DNA of 64,000 nucleotides from Arcicella sp038230735 (lineage in GTDB: Bacteria > Bacteroidota > Bacteroidia > Cytophagales > Spirosomataceae), in contig JBBRMR010000008.1 of NCBI GenBank assembly GCA_038230735.1, forward strand, positions 1-64,000, read 5' to 3'. The notes under the pieces were generated by a model that worked only from the letters and a program-made list of their open reading frames with translations, made no database searches and had not been told where the DNA came from. How positions within the stretch are numbered: position 1 is the stretch's first letter; every line of letters starts with the position of its first letter. Position numbers and translations under genes: made by a program. Of the stretch, positions 25,381 through 32,939 are shown one piece after another.

Positions 25381-25412
25381 TCACTAAATCACTCATTCAC
25401 TAAATCACTCAT
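25381..25412. repeat. Exact tandem 16-bp repeat just before nuoL
   Basis: TCACTAAATCACTCAT occurs twice, back to back (25381-25396 and 25397-25412), ending eight bases before the nuoL start. The 143-base nuoK-nuoL gap also has near-repeats around GGTGAACGGTTCACGG. Confidence 0.8.
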
Positions 25413-25419
25413 TGTTTTT

Positions 25420-27321
25420 ATGTCTTTAATTACACTAATTCCTCTTTTTCCCCTCCTCGGATTCTTGATTAATGGAATCGGGTTTCGTCATGTGCCTAAG
25501 TCGATGGCGGGAATCATTAGCTCTGGGGCAGCATTGGCTTCTTTTGCTTGCGTGCTTACCTTGTTTTTCGGATTCGACGGTAAGCCACAAGTAGTCAATC
25601 TTTTCGACTGGATTACGGTTGGAAAATTAAATATTTCGATGTCTTTCCTCATCGACCAACTTTCATTATTGATGTTATTAATCATTACGGGCGTGGGTTC
25701 GTTGATTCATATCTATTCAATTGGCTACATGAGCCACGATGAAGGTTTTGGAAAGTTCTTTGCTTTCCTAAACCTCTTTTTGTTCTTCATGATTTTGTTG
25801 GTAATGGGTTCAAATTACGTGGTGATGTTCATCGGTTGGGAAGGCGTAGGACTTTGTTCATACCTCTTGATTGGATTTTGGAACAAAAATAACAACTATG
25901 GAAACGCCGCTCGCAAAGCATTTATAATGAACCGTATTGGCGATTTGGGCTTTTTGTTAGGTATCTTCTTGATAATCAATCACTTTGGTTCAGTTGAATA
26001 CGCAAGTATCCAAGAGTCAGTTGTTGAAGGCGGTTATATTTCGGGCGATAAAACCCTGTTCTACATTACGCTTCTATTATTCGTAGGAGCAATGGGGAAA
26101 TCGGCCCAAATTCCTTTATACACTTGGTTGCCCGATGCGATGGCTGGTCCAACGCCCGTATCTGCCCTTATCCACGCAGCCACGATGGTAACGGCTGGAA
26201 TTTACATGATTATCCGTTCAAATTTCATGTATTCATTAGCTCCCGAAACCCTTGAAATCGTGGGTTGGGTTGGGTTAGCAACGGCTTTATTGGCGGCTTC
26301 GATTGGTCTTTTCCAAAATGATATTAAGAAAGTCTTAGCCTATTCAACGGTTTCTCAATTGGGCTATATGTTTATGGGTTTGGGCGTGATGGCTTATTCT
26401 TCGTCATTTTTCCACGTAATGACTCACGCATTTTTCAAAGCATTGTTGTTCTTGGGAGCAGGTTCGGTAATTCATGCCATGTCTGACGAACAAGATATTC
26501 GCAAAATGGGAGGTCTAAGAAAATCTCTTCCCATTACATTTATTACCTTTTTGATTGCGACCATTGCCATTTCGGGGATTCCACCCTTTGCAGGTTTCTT
26601 CTCGAAAGATGAAATTTTAGCACACGTTTATGAACATAACAAATTGATGTGGGCATTTGCTCTGTTAGGTTCAGTGATGACTTCGTTTTATATGTTCCGT
26701 TTATTGTTTTTAACTTTCTTCGGAGAATTCAGAGGAACATCAGAACAAAAACATCATCTTCACGAATCACCATTGACGATGACCGTTCCTTTAATGATTT
26801 TGGCAATTCTTTCAGCGGGAGGAGGTTTTTTTAACTTGCCTCATATTTTCGGAGGACACGCCAGTTTAGCCGAATTCATGGCTCCACTTTTCGCTCATAC
26901 ATCCGTAGAACACGTTGCGATGGACGAATCGTTGGAAAAAACCTTGATGATTATTTCGGTAGTAGCGGCATTATTGTCGGCAGGTTTGGCTTACGTGATT
27001 TATATGGTTAAAAAGTCAGTTCCAACGGCAGACCGTCAAATTTCAGGCGTTAAGAAATTGATTTACAACAAATATTATATTGACGAATTGTACGATACCG
27101 TTTTTGTGAAACCAATCACGGCATTATCAAATTTCTTCCATTCAGTATTTGAGTTTTTGGTCATAGATTTAATCGTAGAAGGCATTGGCAAATTAGTAAA
27201 ATCACTCTCTGCCGAAGCTCGTTTATTACAAAACGGAACAACGGGTTATTATATCTTTGCGATGGTACTATCCATCGCCGCCATCATCATTTACGGATTG
27301 AAAAGTTTTATTTTGAGCTAA
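25420..27321 (+). CDS. nuoL: NADH-quinone oxidoreductase subunit L
   Basis: The 633-residue antiporter-like subunit is the distal proton channel of complex I. It has about 16 helices, with GWEGVGLCSYLLIGFW (about 139-154) carrying the conserved Glu, TWLPDAMAGPTPVSALIHAA (lysine and histidine channel region, about 238-257) and the long C-terminal amphipathic helix region that braces the membrane arm. It starts 143 bases after nuoK, behind a tandem repeat, and nuoM follows 13 bases after its stop. Confidence 0.96.
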   Translation: MSLITLIPLFPLLGFLINGIGFRHVPKSMAGIISSGAALASFACVLTLFFGFDGKPQVVNLFDWITVGKLNISMSFLIDQLSLLMLLIITGVGSLIHIYSIGYMSHDEGFGKFFAFLNLFLFFMILLVMGSNYVVMFIGWEGVGLCSYLLIGFWNKNNNYGNAARKAFIMNRIGDLGFLLGIFLIINHFGSVEYASIQESVVEGGYISGDKTLFYITLLLFVGAMGKSAQIPLYTWLPDAMAGPTPVSALIHAATMVTAGIYMIIRSNFMYSLAPETLEIVGWVGLATALLAASIGLFQNDIKKVLAYSTVSQLGYMFMGLGVMAYSSSFFHVMTHAFFKALLFLGAGSVIHAMSDEQDIRKMGGLRKSLPITFITFLIATIAISGIPPFAGFFSKDEILAHVYEHNKLMWAFALLGSVMTSFYMFRLLFLTFFGEFRGTSEQKHHLHESPLTMTVPLMILAILSAGGGFFNLPHIFGGHASLAEFMAPLFAHTSVEHVAMDESLEKTLMIISVVAALLSAGLAYVIYMVKKSVPTADRQISGVKKLIYNKYYIDELYDTVFVKPITALSNFFHSVFEFLVIDLIVEGIGKLVKSLSAEARLLQNGTTGYYIFAMVLSIAAIIIYGLKSFILS

Positions 27322-27334
27322 TTACCCCAATTAT

Positions 27335-28783
27335 ATGCTAACAATTTCACTCATTCTCCTTCCCATCATTGCAGGGCTAATTACCCTCACGACCAAAGGA
27401 GAAAATGCTAAAACGATTGCTTCCATTTTTGCTTTTGCAGAAATGATTTTAGGTGCGTATGTATATTACGCATTCGTACCCAATGCAAGCACCCAATTTG
27501 CCACCAGTTACGACTGGATTCATTCGGCAGGGATAAAATTCTCAGTTGGTATTGACGGCATCAGTTTAATATTGGTATGCTTAACTACCTTGATGATTCC
27601 ATTCATCATCCTTTCAACTTTCAGAAACGATTATAAAAATGCTCCTACTTTCTATGCCCTCATCTTGTTTATGCAAGCGGCATTGATTGGGGTTTTCACG
27701 GCAAGAGACATTTTCTTGTTCTATTTCTTCTTCGAAGTAGCCTTGATTCCCGTATATTTCATCGCTGCGATTTGGGGTGGAAATGACCGTATTAAGGTAA
27801 CTTTCAAATTCTTTGTTTATACCATCTTTGGTTCATTGTTTATGCTGTTGGCATTGGTGTATTTGTACCTTCAAACGCCAGGAATGGCTCATCAGTCGGA
27901 TTTTGCTTCTATTTATGCCGCCGCAAAGTCATTAGATATTACGCAACAAGGTTATCTTTTCGGAGCATTTTTTATTGCTTTTGCTATCAAAATGCCCTTG
28001 TTTCCTTTCCACACATGGCAACCCGATACTTACGTGGAAGCACCTACCGCAGGAACGATGTTATTGGCAGGTATTATGTTGAAAATGGGAACTTACGGTT
28101 TGATTCGCTTTATTTTACCCATCGTGCCATTGGCAGTTGATAAATGGGGGATGATTGCCATTGTGCTTTCGGTCATTGGCATTGTATATGGTTCAATCAT
28201 TGCCATTCAACAAAAAGATATGAAACGCTTGATTGCCTACTCATCTTTTGCCCACGTGGGTTTGATGTCGGCAGGTATTTTTAGTAGAAATATTGACGGA
28301 ATTCAAGGAGCTTTGATTCAAATGTTGGCTCACGGTATCAACGTAGTAGGTCTTTTCTTCATCGTAGAAATTATCCAACAACGCACAAAATCACGTGAAT
28401 TGGCTCGTTTAGGAGGAATTACCCAAACAACACCAAACCTTACGGTTTACTTTATCATTTTGATGTTAGGCTCAGTAGCTTTGCCACTAACAAACGGTTT
28501 TGTGGGTGAGTTTTTATTATTGAAAGGAGTTTATCAATACAACGCTTGGATTGGAGCAATTGCAGGTTTAACCATTATTTTAGGAGCCGTTTATATGTTG
28601 CGATTGGTTCAGAAATCAATGTTTGGGATTACTTCACGCATTACCGAAGGCTTTGCAGATTTATATTTATCTGAAAAAATCGTATTATTTTCTTTATCAT
28701 TTATGGTAATCTGGCTTGGAATCGCTCCAAATATGTTTTTAAAATTAACCGAACCAGCCGTTAGTCAATTATTAGCCCCCTAA
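27335..28783 (+). CDS. nuoM: NADH-quinone oxidoreductase subunit M
   Basis: The 482-residue antiporter-like subunit has about 14 helices. FFEVALIPVYFIAAIWGG carries the conserved Glu, FPFHTWQPDTYVEAPTAGTM the channel motif, and RLIAYSSFAHVGLMSAGIF the second half. It pumps protons in complex I between the NuoN and NuoL subunits. It is spaced 13 bases from nuoL, so co-transcribed. Its stop codon lies inside the palindrome at 28774-28850. Confidence 0.96.
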   Translation: MLTISLILLPIIAGLITLTTKGENAKTIASIFAFAEMILGAYVYYAFVPNASTQFATSYDWIHSAGIKFSVGIDGISLILVCLTTLMIPFIILSTFRNDYKNAPTFYALILFMQAALIGVFTARDIFLFYFFFEVALIPVYFIAAIWGGNDRIKVTFKFFVYTIFGSLFMLLALVYLYLQTPGMAHQSDFASIYAAAKSLDITQQGYLFGAFFIAFAIKMPLFPFHTWQPDTYVEAPTAGTMLLAGIMLKMGTYGLIRFILPIVPLAVDKWGMIAIVLSVIGIVYGSIIAIQQKDMKRLIAYSSFAHVGLMSAGIFSRNIDGIQGALIQMLAHGINVVGLFFIVEIIQQRTKSRELARLGGITQTTPNLTVYFIILMLGSVALPLTNGFVGEFLLLKGVYQYNAWIGAIAGLTIILGAVYMLRLVQKSMFGITSRITEGFADLYLSEKIVLFSLSFMVIWLGIAPNMFLKLTEPAVSQLLAP

Positions 28784-28850
28784 CCCCCAGAGGGGGAACT
28801 GAGGTCGTCCAATATTTCGTCCAATATTCCCCCTCTGGGGGTTAGGGGCT
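28774..28850. repeat. Strong palindromic repeat, family D (CCCCTAACCCCC...), across the nuoM stop
   Basis: TAACCCCCAGAGGGGGAA (28781-28798, its TAA being the nuoM stop) is the inverse of TTCCCCCTCTGGGGGTTA (28827-28844), with a loop that holds a direct repeat CGTCCAATATT. This element type is frequent in Bacteroidota. Between nuoM and nuoN it could lower or process the transcript. Confidence 0.85.
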
Positions 28851-28863
28851 TAGCTTAAAAAAT

Positions 28864-30276
28864 ATGAACGCAATTATAGCTTTATCACTTTTTGGGATAA
28901 GTAATTTATTTTTAGGGTTTCTTAACAACCGTAAAATTTTATTACCCATCACCCTAATTTTTATCCTGATTGCAATTGGTCTAAATTTTGCCGATTGGAA
29001 TCATGAGTATTTTTGGTTCAACTCAATGTTGAAAACCAATAATTTATCCATCAATTTTGCTACGGTAATGCTTGTTTCTACTTTTTTAGTCGTAGCAATT
29101 TCAAGAGGTTTTGGTGATGATGAAGAACACTCACACCCCGCTGAATATTACGCAATTCTTTTGTTTTCAGTAGTTGGGGCAATTATGATGGTAACTTACG
29201 AAAATCTCATTATGCTTTTCGTAGGCTTAGAAATTCTATCCGTTTCGATGTACGTCCTCACGGGTTCCGACAAGCGTAGTTTACGTTCCAACGAAGCCGC
29301 TTTAAAATACTTTTTGATGGGTTCATTCGCCACAGGGATTCTCCTTTTTGGTATCACCTTAGTTTATGGGGCAACAAGTTCATTTGATATTCACGGCATC
29401 AGTGCAGGAATTTTGGAAGCAAAGACTGGGCAATATGCTCCCTTGCTTTATGCAGGTATTTTGATGATTATGGCAGGTTTATTGTTCAAAATATCCGCCG
29501 CACCATTCCATTTCTGGACTCCTGATGTGTATGATGGAGCTCCAAGTTTATTTACTGCCTTCATGTCCACCGTTGTAAAAACGGCAGGAGTTGCGGCAAT
29601 GTTTCGTCTATTTTCAATCTCATTTGGTGATGGTGGCATATATGGACTGTGGGCGAATCCGATGTTCTATTTAACAATTTTGACCTTGGTAATTGGTAAT
29701 GTTACTGCCGTTTATCAGCAAAGTTTCAAGCGTATGTTGGCATATTCGAGTATCTCACACGCAGGATATTTGATGATTACGATGTTGGCAAAACGTCCAG
29801 AAACTAATTCTTCAATATTGTTTTATTCATTAGCGTATTCAATCGCCACCATTACCGCTTTTGCCGTTTTGATAGTTGTCTCAGAGGCAAAATCTAAGGC
29901 GGGAAAGCCAGATGAGAGTTTTGATGCGTTAAATGGCTTATCAAAAAATAATCCTTTGTTAGCATTTTCACTCACAATTTCGATGTTATCCTTAGCAGGT
30001 ATTCCTTTGACGGCAGGATTCTTTGGTAAATTTTTTATCTTTACGGATGCCTTTTCACATCCCTCGCCATTATTCAAAAACCTTTTGATAGTAGCGGTTT
30101 TAATGTCGGCAGTCGGGATTTATTATTATTTTAAACCCATCATGGCGGCGTATATGAGACAGGGTGATACGGAGAAAATTGAACTATCACCCATTTTCAA
30201 ATATACTCTAATTGCTACAACGAGCTTAACAATTCTTTTAGGGATTTTCCCTGATTTGGTTAAAAATTTATTCTAA
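28864..30276 (+). CDS. nuoN: NADH-quinone oxidoreductase subunit N
   Basis: The 470-residue antiporter-like subunit has about 14 helices, with LFVGLEILSVSMYVLTGSDK (conserved Glu), ISAAPFHFWTPDVYDGAPSL (channel motif) and KRMLAYSSISHAGYLMITML. It is the third proton channel of complex I and closes the nuoKLMN set. It is separated from nuoM by an 80-base palindromic element and followed by the GtrA-like gene. Confidence 0.96.
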   Translation: MNAIIALSLFGISNLFLGFLNNRKILLPITLIFILIAIGLNFADWNHEYFWFNSMLKTNNLSINFATVMLVSTFLVVAISRGFGDDEEHSHPAEYYAILLFSVVGAIMMVTYENLIMLFVGLEILSVSMYVLTGSDKRSLRSNEAALKYFLMGSFATGILLFGITLVYGATSSFDIHGISAGILEAKTGQYAPLLYAGILMIMAGLLFKISAAPFHFWTPDVYDGAPSLFTAFMSTVVKTAGVAAMFRLFSISFGDGGIYGLWANPMFYLTILTLVIGNVTAVYQQSFKRMLAYSSISHAGYLMITMLAKRPETNSSILFYSLAYSIATITAFAVLIVVSEAKSKAGKPDESFDALNGLSKNNPLLAFSLTISMLSLAGIPLTAGFFGKFFIFTDAFSHPSPLFKNLLIVAVLMSAVGIYYYFKPIMAAYMRQGDTEKIELSPIFKYTLIATTSLTILLGIFPDLVKNLF

Positions 30277-30304
30277 AATTTGAGAATAATTAATAAGTAA
30301 TGTT

Positions 30305-30844
30305 TTGATTATCAAGGCATTAAATTCATCACTCATATTTCATAATTATTTACCCTTGTCTAAATCTAATTTACTCAATAAAAAAGACCTGATTGCTTAC
30401 TTTTTAGTGGCAGGAACTGGTGCGGCTGTGCAGTTAATTGCAGGAAGTATATTACGGAATCAATTTCATTTTTCGTATAGTTCAGCCGTTTCAGTAGCCT
30501 ATCTAATCTCCTTTTTTGTAGGCTTTGTCTTGACTAAAATGTTTGCTTTTGATGCCCGTAATACCAATCAAACTCGGCGAGAGATGTTGAAGTTTATGAT
30601 GGTGGCATTAGCTTCGTGGGGTATCACCGTTTTTCTCTCAGTAACGTCTCTCAAATACGTTGAAGCAACCTTGGGAAGCAATGCAATGACAATTCCTTTT
30701 ACTAAAAAACCGATTAACGCCAATGAGTTAGGTTGTCAAGTGGCAGGTATGGGCGTGAGTTTCGTTTTCAATTATATTCTTCATAAAACATTCACGTTCA
30801 AAAGCACAGGTTTTTATGATAGATTGAAAAAATTAGTTTCTTAA
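30305..30844 (+). CDS. GtrA-like membrane protein
   Basis: Up to 179 residues with four hydrophobic segments. The core KKDLIAYFLVAGTGAAVQLI, then SVAYLISFFVGFVLTKMFAF (segments 1 and 2) and VSFVFNYILHKTFTFKS at the end match the GtrA family, whose members move or anchor polyprenyl-linked sugars. The start used is a TTG at 30305; another TTG at 30356 would remove 17 residues that lack similarity. An ATG at 30300 leads to an immediate stop. It might serve the GT2/membrane-protein cluster at 1.8-9.6 kb, though it lies 20 kb away. Confidence 0.8.
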   Translation: MIIKALNSSLIFHNYLPLSKSNLLNKKDLIAYFLVAGTGAAVQLIAGSILRNQFHFSYSSAVSVAYLISFFVGFVLTKMFAFDARNTNQTRREMLKFMMVALASWGITVFLSVTSLKYVEATLGSNAMTIPFTKKPINANELGCQVAGMGVSFVFNYILHKTFTFKSTGFYDRLKKLVS

Positions 30845-31027
30845 AAACTATAACTAATCCAAGAATCATTGTCCTAAAATTTTTCACGATAACAATTTCA
30901 TTAGTAAAATTGTTGTTAATAATTAAACGATTTTAAGGTTTTATTTTGTATTATTTTAATAATTTATAAGGGAAAAGAAAGGGTTCTTGTCAATTATTAA
31001 AATTTCCTTAAATTTTTTTAAGAATTG

Positions 31028-31059
31028 TTTGCAACAAATTAAATTTGTACTTAGCTTTG
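31028..31059 (+). promoter_or_regulatory. Promoter of the small lipoprotein gene
   Basis: TTTG (31028-31031), 20 bases, then TAGCTTTG (31052-31059) is close to the Bacteroidota consensus TTTG-N19-TAnnTTTG. Transcription would start about 20 bases before the ATG at 31088. Confidence 0.6.
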
Positions 31060-31087
31060 CATTGTACAAATTTAATCACCCCACAAA

Positions 31088-31264
31088 ATGAAAAAATTCT
31101 TTGCATTCACATTAGTAGCTTCAATGATGTCATTAGCTGCTTGTTCTGAGAAAAAAGCTGAAACTACTTCAACTGATTCAACTATGATGGTAGATACTAC
31201 TGTTATGGTTGATACTACAATGGCTGTTGATACTACAATGGCTGTTGATACTACTAAGAAGTAA
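31088..31264 (+). CDS. Tiny lipoprotein with repeated VDTT motifs
   Basis: A 58-residue protein: MKKFFAFTLVASMMSLAACS is a lipoprotein signal with Cys19, and the mature part is a Ser/Thr-rich linker followed by four near-copies of M(A)VDTT. At the DNA level the copies are 15-18 bases long (ATGGCTGTTGATACTAC is exact twice) and are prone to copy-number change. It has a good promoter just upstream and a strong terminator 33 bases downstream, so it is a real, self-contained transcription unit. Size and layout resemble small, abundant Bacteroidota lipoproteins of unknown role. Confidence 0.8.
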   Translation: MKKFFAFTLVASMMSLAACSEKKAETTSTDSTMMVDTTVMVDTTMAVDTTMAVDTTKK

Positions 31265-31296
31265 TATCATATAGTTTCTTTCGAAAGAGAACACAG

Positions 31297-31326
31297 AAAA
31301 GTCTTGACCAAGTCAAGACTTTTTTT
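31297..31326 (+). terminator. Intrinsic terminator after the small lipoprotein gene
   Basis: AAAAGTCTTGAC and GTCAAGACTTTT pair with a tight three-base loop and run into seven T's. Confidence 0.9.
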
Positions 31327-31368
31327 ATGCCCTATGTTTTCAAAAACGCAAGGCATTTGTATTTTATT

Positions 31369-31376
31369 TATCTTTG
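31369..31376 (+). promoter_or_regulatory. -7 box TATCTTTG before the EVE-McrB gene
   Basis: TATCTTTG fits TAnnTTTG and lies 24 bases before the ATG at 31400, right after a terminator. The -33 part is not clear. Confidence 0.45.
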
Positions 31377-31399
31377 CAAAAACTCATTTTATAAAGACA

Positions 31400-32728
31400 A
31401 TGCTCTCAACAAAAACTCGTAATTATTGGTGGCTTAATGTCAATCCTCGCATCTGGTCTATTGATACTTTTAAAATTAATCAGACTCAGCATTATACTTC
31501 CTATAATGAGTTTGGTAATAAGAGACGTATTTACAAATACTTTGAGGCAGTTCAGCAAGGTGATTTAGTAATTGGCTACGAATCTACGTCCGTGAAGCAA
31601 GTGAAAGCAATTTTCGAGATTATTGAGCCGTTACATAGAGATGTTAAATTAGGAGAAGTAATATCTTTTAAACTCAAAGAGAAAGCCCCAGAACCGATTG
31701 ATTGGGTGGAATTGAAATTACTACATTTTTTCAAGGATTCTGAAATTTTGAAGAATAACCAAGGCAGTCTGTTTAGAATTACGGAAGAAGAATTTGAGGC
31801 AATCCAAGCCATCATTGATGCCCAAAAAGAGGCAATCCAGAACGAAGATATATTGATTCCGTATGAACGAAAGGATGCTTTGAAGGATTTGTTTATGGAC
31901 GAAAGTCTGTTTGATGATATTATTGAAACCTTACAATACAAGAAAAATATCATTTTACAAGGTCCTCCTGGCGTGGGGAAGACCTTCATTGCCAAGCGAT
32001 TAGCTTACACACAGATAGGCACGCAAGACGATTCCCGAATCAAGATGGTGCAGTTTCATCAATCCTATTCCTATGAGGATTTTATTCAAGGTTTACGCCC
32101 TGATGATAATGGTGGATTTAAGTTAAAAAATGGCATTTTTTACGAATTTTGTCGTCAAGCCCAACGTAATTCTGGTATCGACCATTTCTTTATTATTGAC
32201 GAAATCAATCGAGGGAATCTGAGTAAAATATTTGGGGAATTACTCCTTTTGATAGAATCTGACAAACGTGGACGAGCCAACGAAATGCCCTTGACTTACG
32301 GAGATAAAGACTCAGAACCTTTCTATGTGCCTGATAATCTGCACATTATCGGAACAATGAACACCGCAGACCGTTCTTTAGCCATGATTGATTATGCCCT
32401 TAGAAGACGTTTTGCCTTTATTTCCCTGGAACCTTTATTCAACGAAAAATTGATTGATTTTTTAGTCTCAAAAGGTATTTCAACCGCATTTTCACAAGAA
32501 ATCACTAAACTAATTAATGCTTTAAATTCAGTGATTTTGAATGATAAAAATTTGGGGAAAGGCTTTCAGATTGGGCACAGTTACTTCTCTAATTTCTCAG
32601 AAAATGATGAGGCTCACAAGTGGTATAAAAGAGTAGTGAATTTGGAAATTGCTCCGCTTTTGGAGGAATATTGGTTTGATAATGAGGAGAAAGCGAAGAG
32701 AGAAATTGAAAAACTTCTGGAATTTTGA
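31400..32728 (+). CDS. EVE-domain McrB-like AAA+ GTPase/ATPase
   Basis: The 442-residue protein starts with an EVE domain (about 1-140; NYWWLNVNPRIWSIDTFKI, then QGDLVIGYES), which in relatives reads modified bases, followed by a McrB-type AAA+ domain: Walker A GPPGVGKT (189-196), Walker B FFIIDEINRGN (about 264-274), and sensor region MNTADRSLAMIDYALRRRF. In McrBC systems McrB translocates on methylated DNA and McrC cuts. No mcrC follows: only 205 non-coding bases separate it from convergent aspS. The frame extends 32 codons upstream, but the ATG at 31400 starts the EVE domain. Confidence 0.9.
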   Translation: MLSTKTRNYWWLNVNPRIWSIDTFKINQTQHYTSYNEFGNKRRIYKYFEAVQQGDLVIGYESTSVKQVKAIFEIIEPLHRDVKLGEVISFKLKEKAPEPIDWVELKLLHFFKDSEILKNNQGSLFRITEEEFEAIQAIIDAQKEAIQNEDILIPYERKDALKDLFMDESLFDDIIETLQYKKNIILQGPPGVGKTFIAKRLAYTQIGTQDDSRIKMVQFHQSYSYEDFIQGLRPDDNGGFKLKNGIFYEFCRQAQRNSGIDHFFIIDEINRGNLSKIFGELLLLIESDKRGRANEMPLTYGDKDSEPFYVPDNLHIIGTMNTADRSLAMIDYALRRRFAFISLEPLFNEKLIDFLVSKGISTAFSQEITKLINALNSVILNDKNLGKGFQIGHSYFSNFSENDEAHKWYKRVVNLEIAPLLEEYWFDNEEKAKREIEKLLEF

Positions 32729-32817
32729 AGATTTATAAAACTCAGATGCCATTTTCAACGTATTCACTGACAAAAGAGAGGATATTTTTCGTTGGATATT
32801 TTTTAACTGGAAATGCC

Positions 32818-32848
32818 AAAAGCCTGTCCTTTTATGAAACAGACTTTT
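32818..32848 (+). terminator. Probable terminator after the EVE-McrB gene
   Basis: AAAAGCCTGT (32818-32827) and ACAGACTTTT (32839-32848) pair with one mismatch, followed by GGTTTTA. Confidence 0.5.
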
Positions 32849-32862
32849 GGTTTTAGAGCGAT

Positions 32863-32939
32863 GCACGGAATGGGTCGGGAGGTGTTTCGCTTCCGTGCTA
32901 CATGATGAAATATACACTGGACAGATTCCCGTGCTACAA
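32863..32939. repeat. Repeat with GTAGCACGG units next to the aspS end
   Basis: GCACGGAA (32863-32870) pairs with TTCCGTGC (32891-32898), and on the minus strand GTAGCACGG occurs twice (near 32900 and 32936). The second unit overlaps the aspS stop codon. Confidence 0.5.

Noticed and set aside
32729..32933. Possible mcrC remnant after the EVE-McrB gene
   Set aside because: The 205 bases hold only hairpins and GTAGCACGG repeats; no frame resembles McrC.
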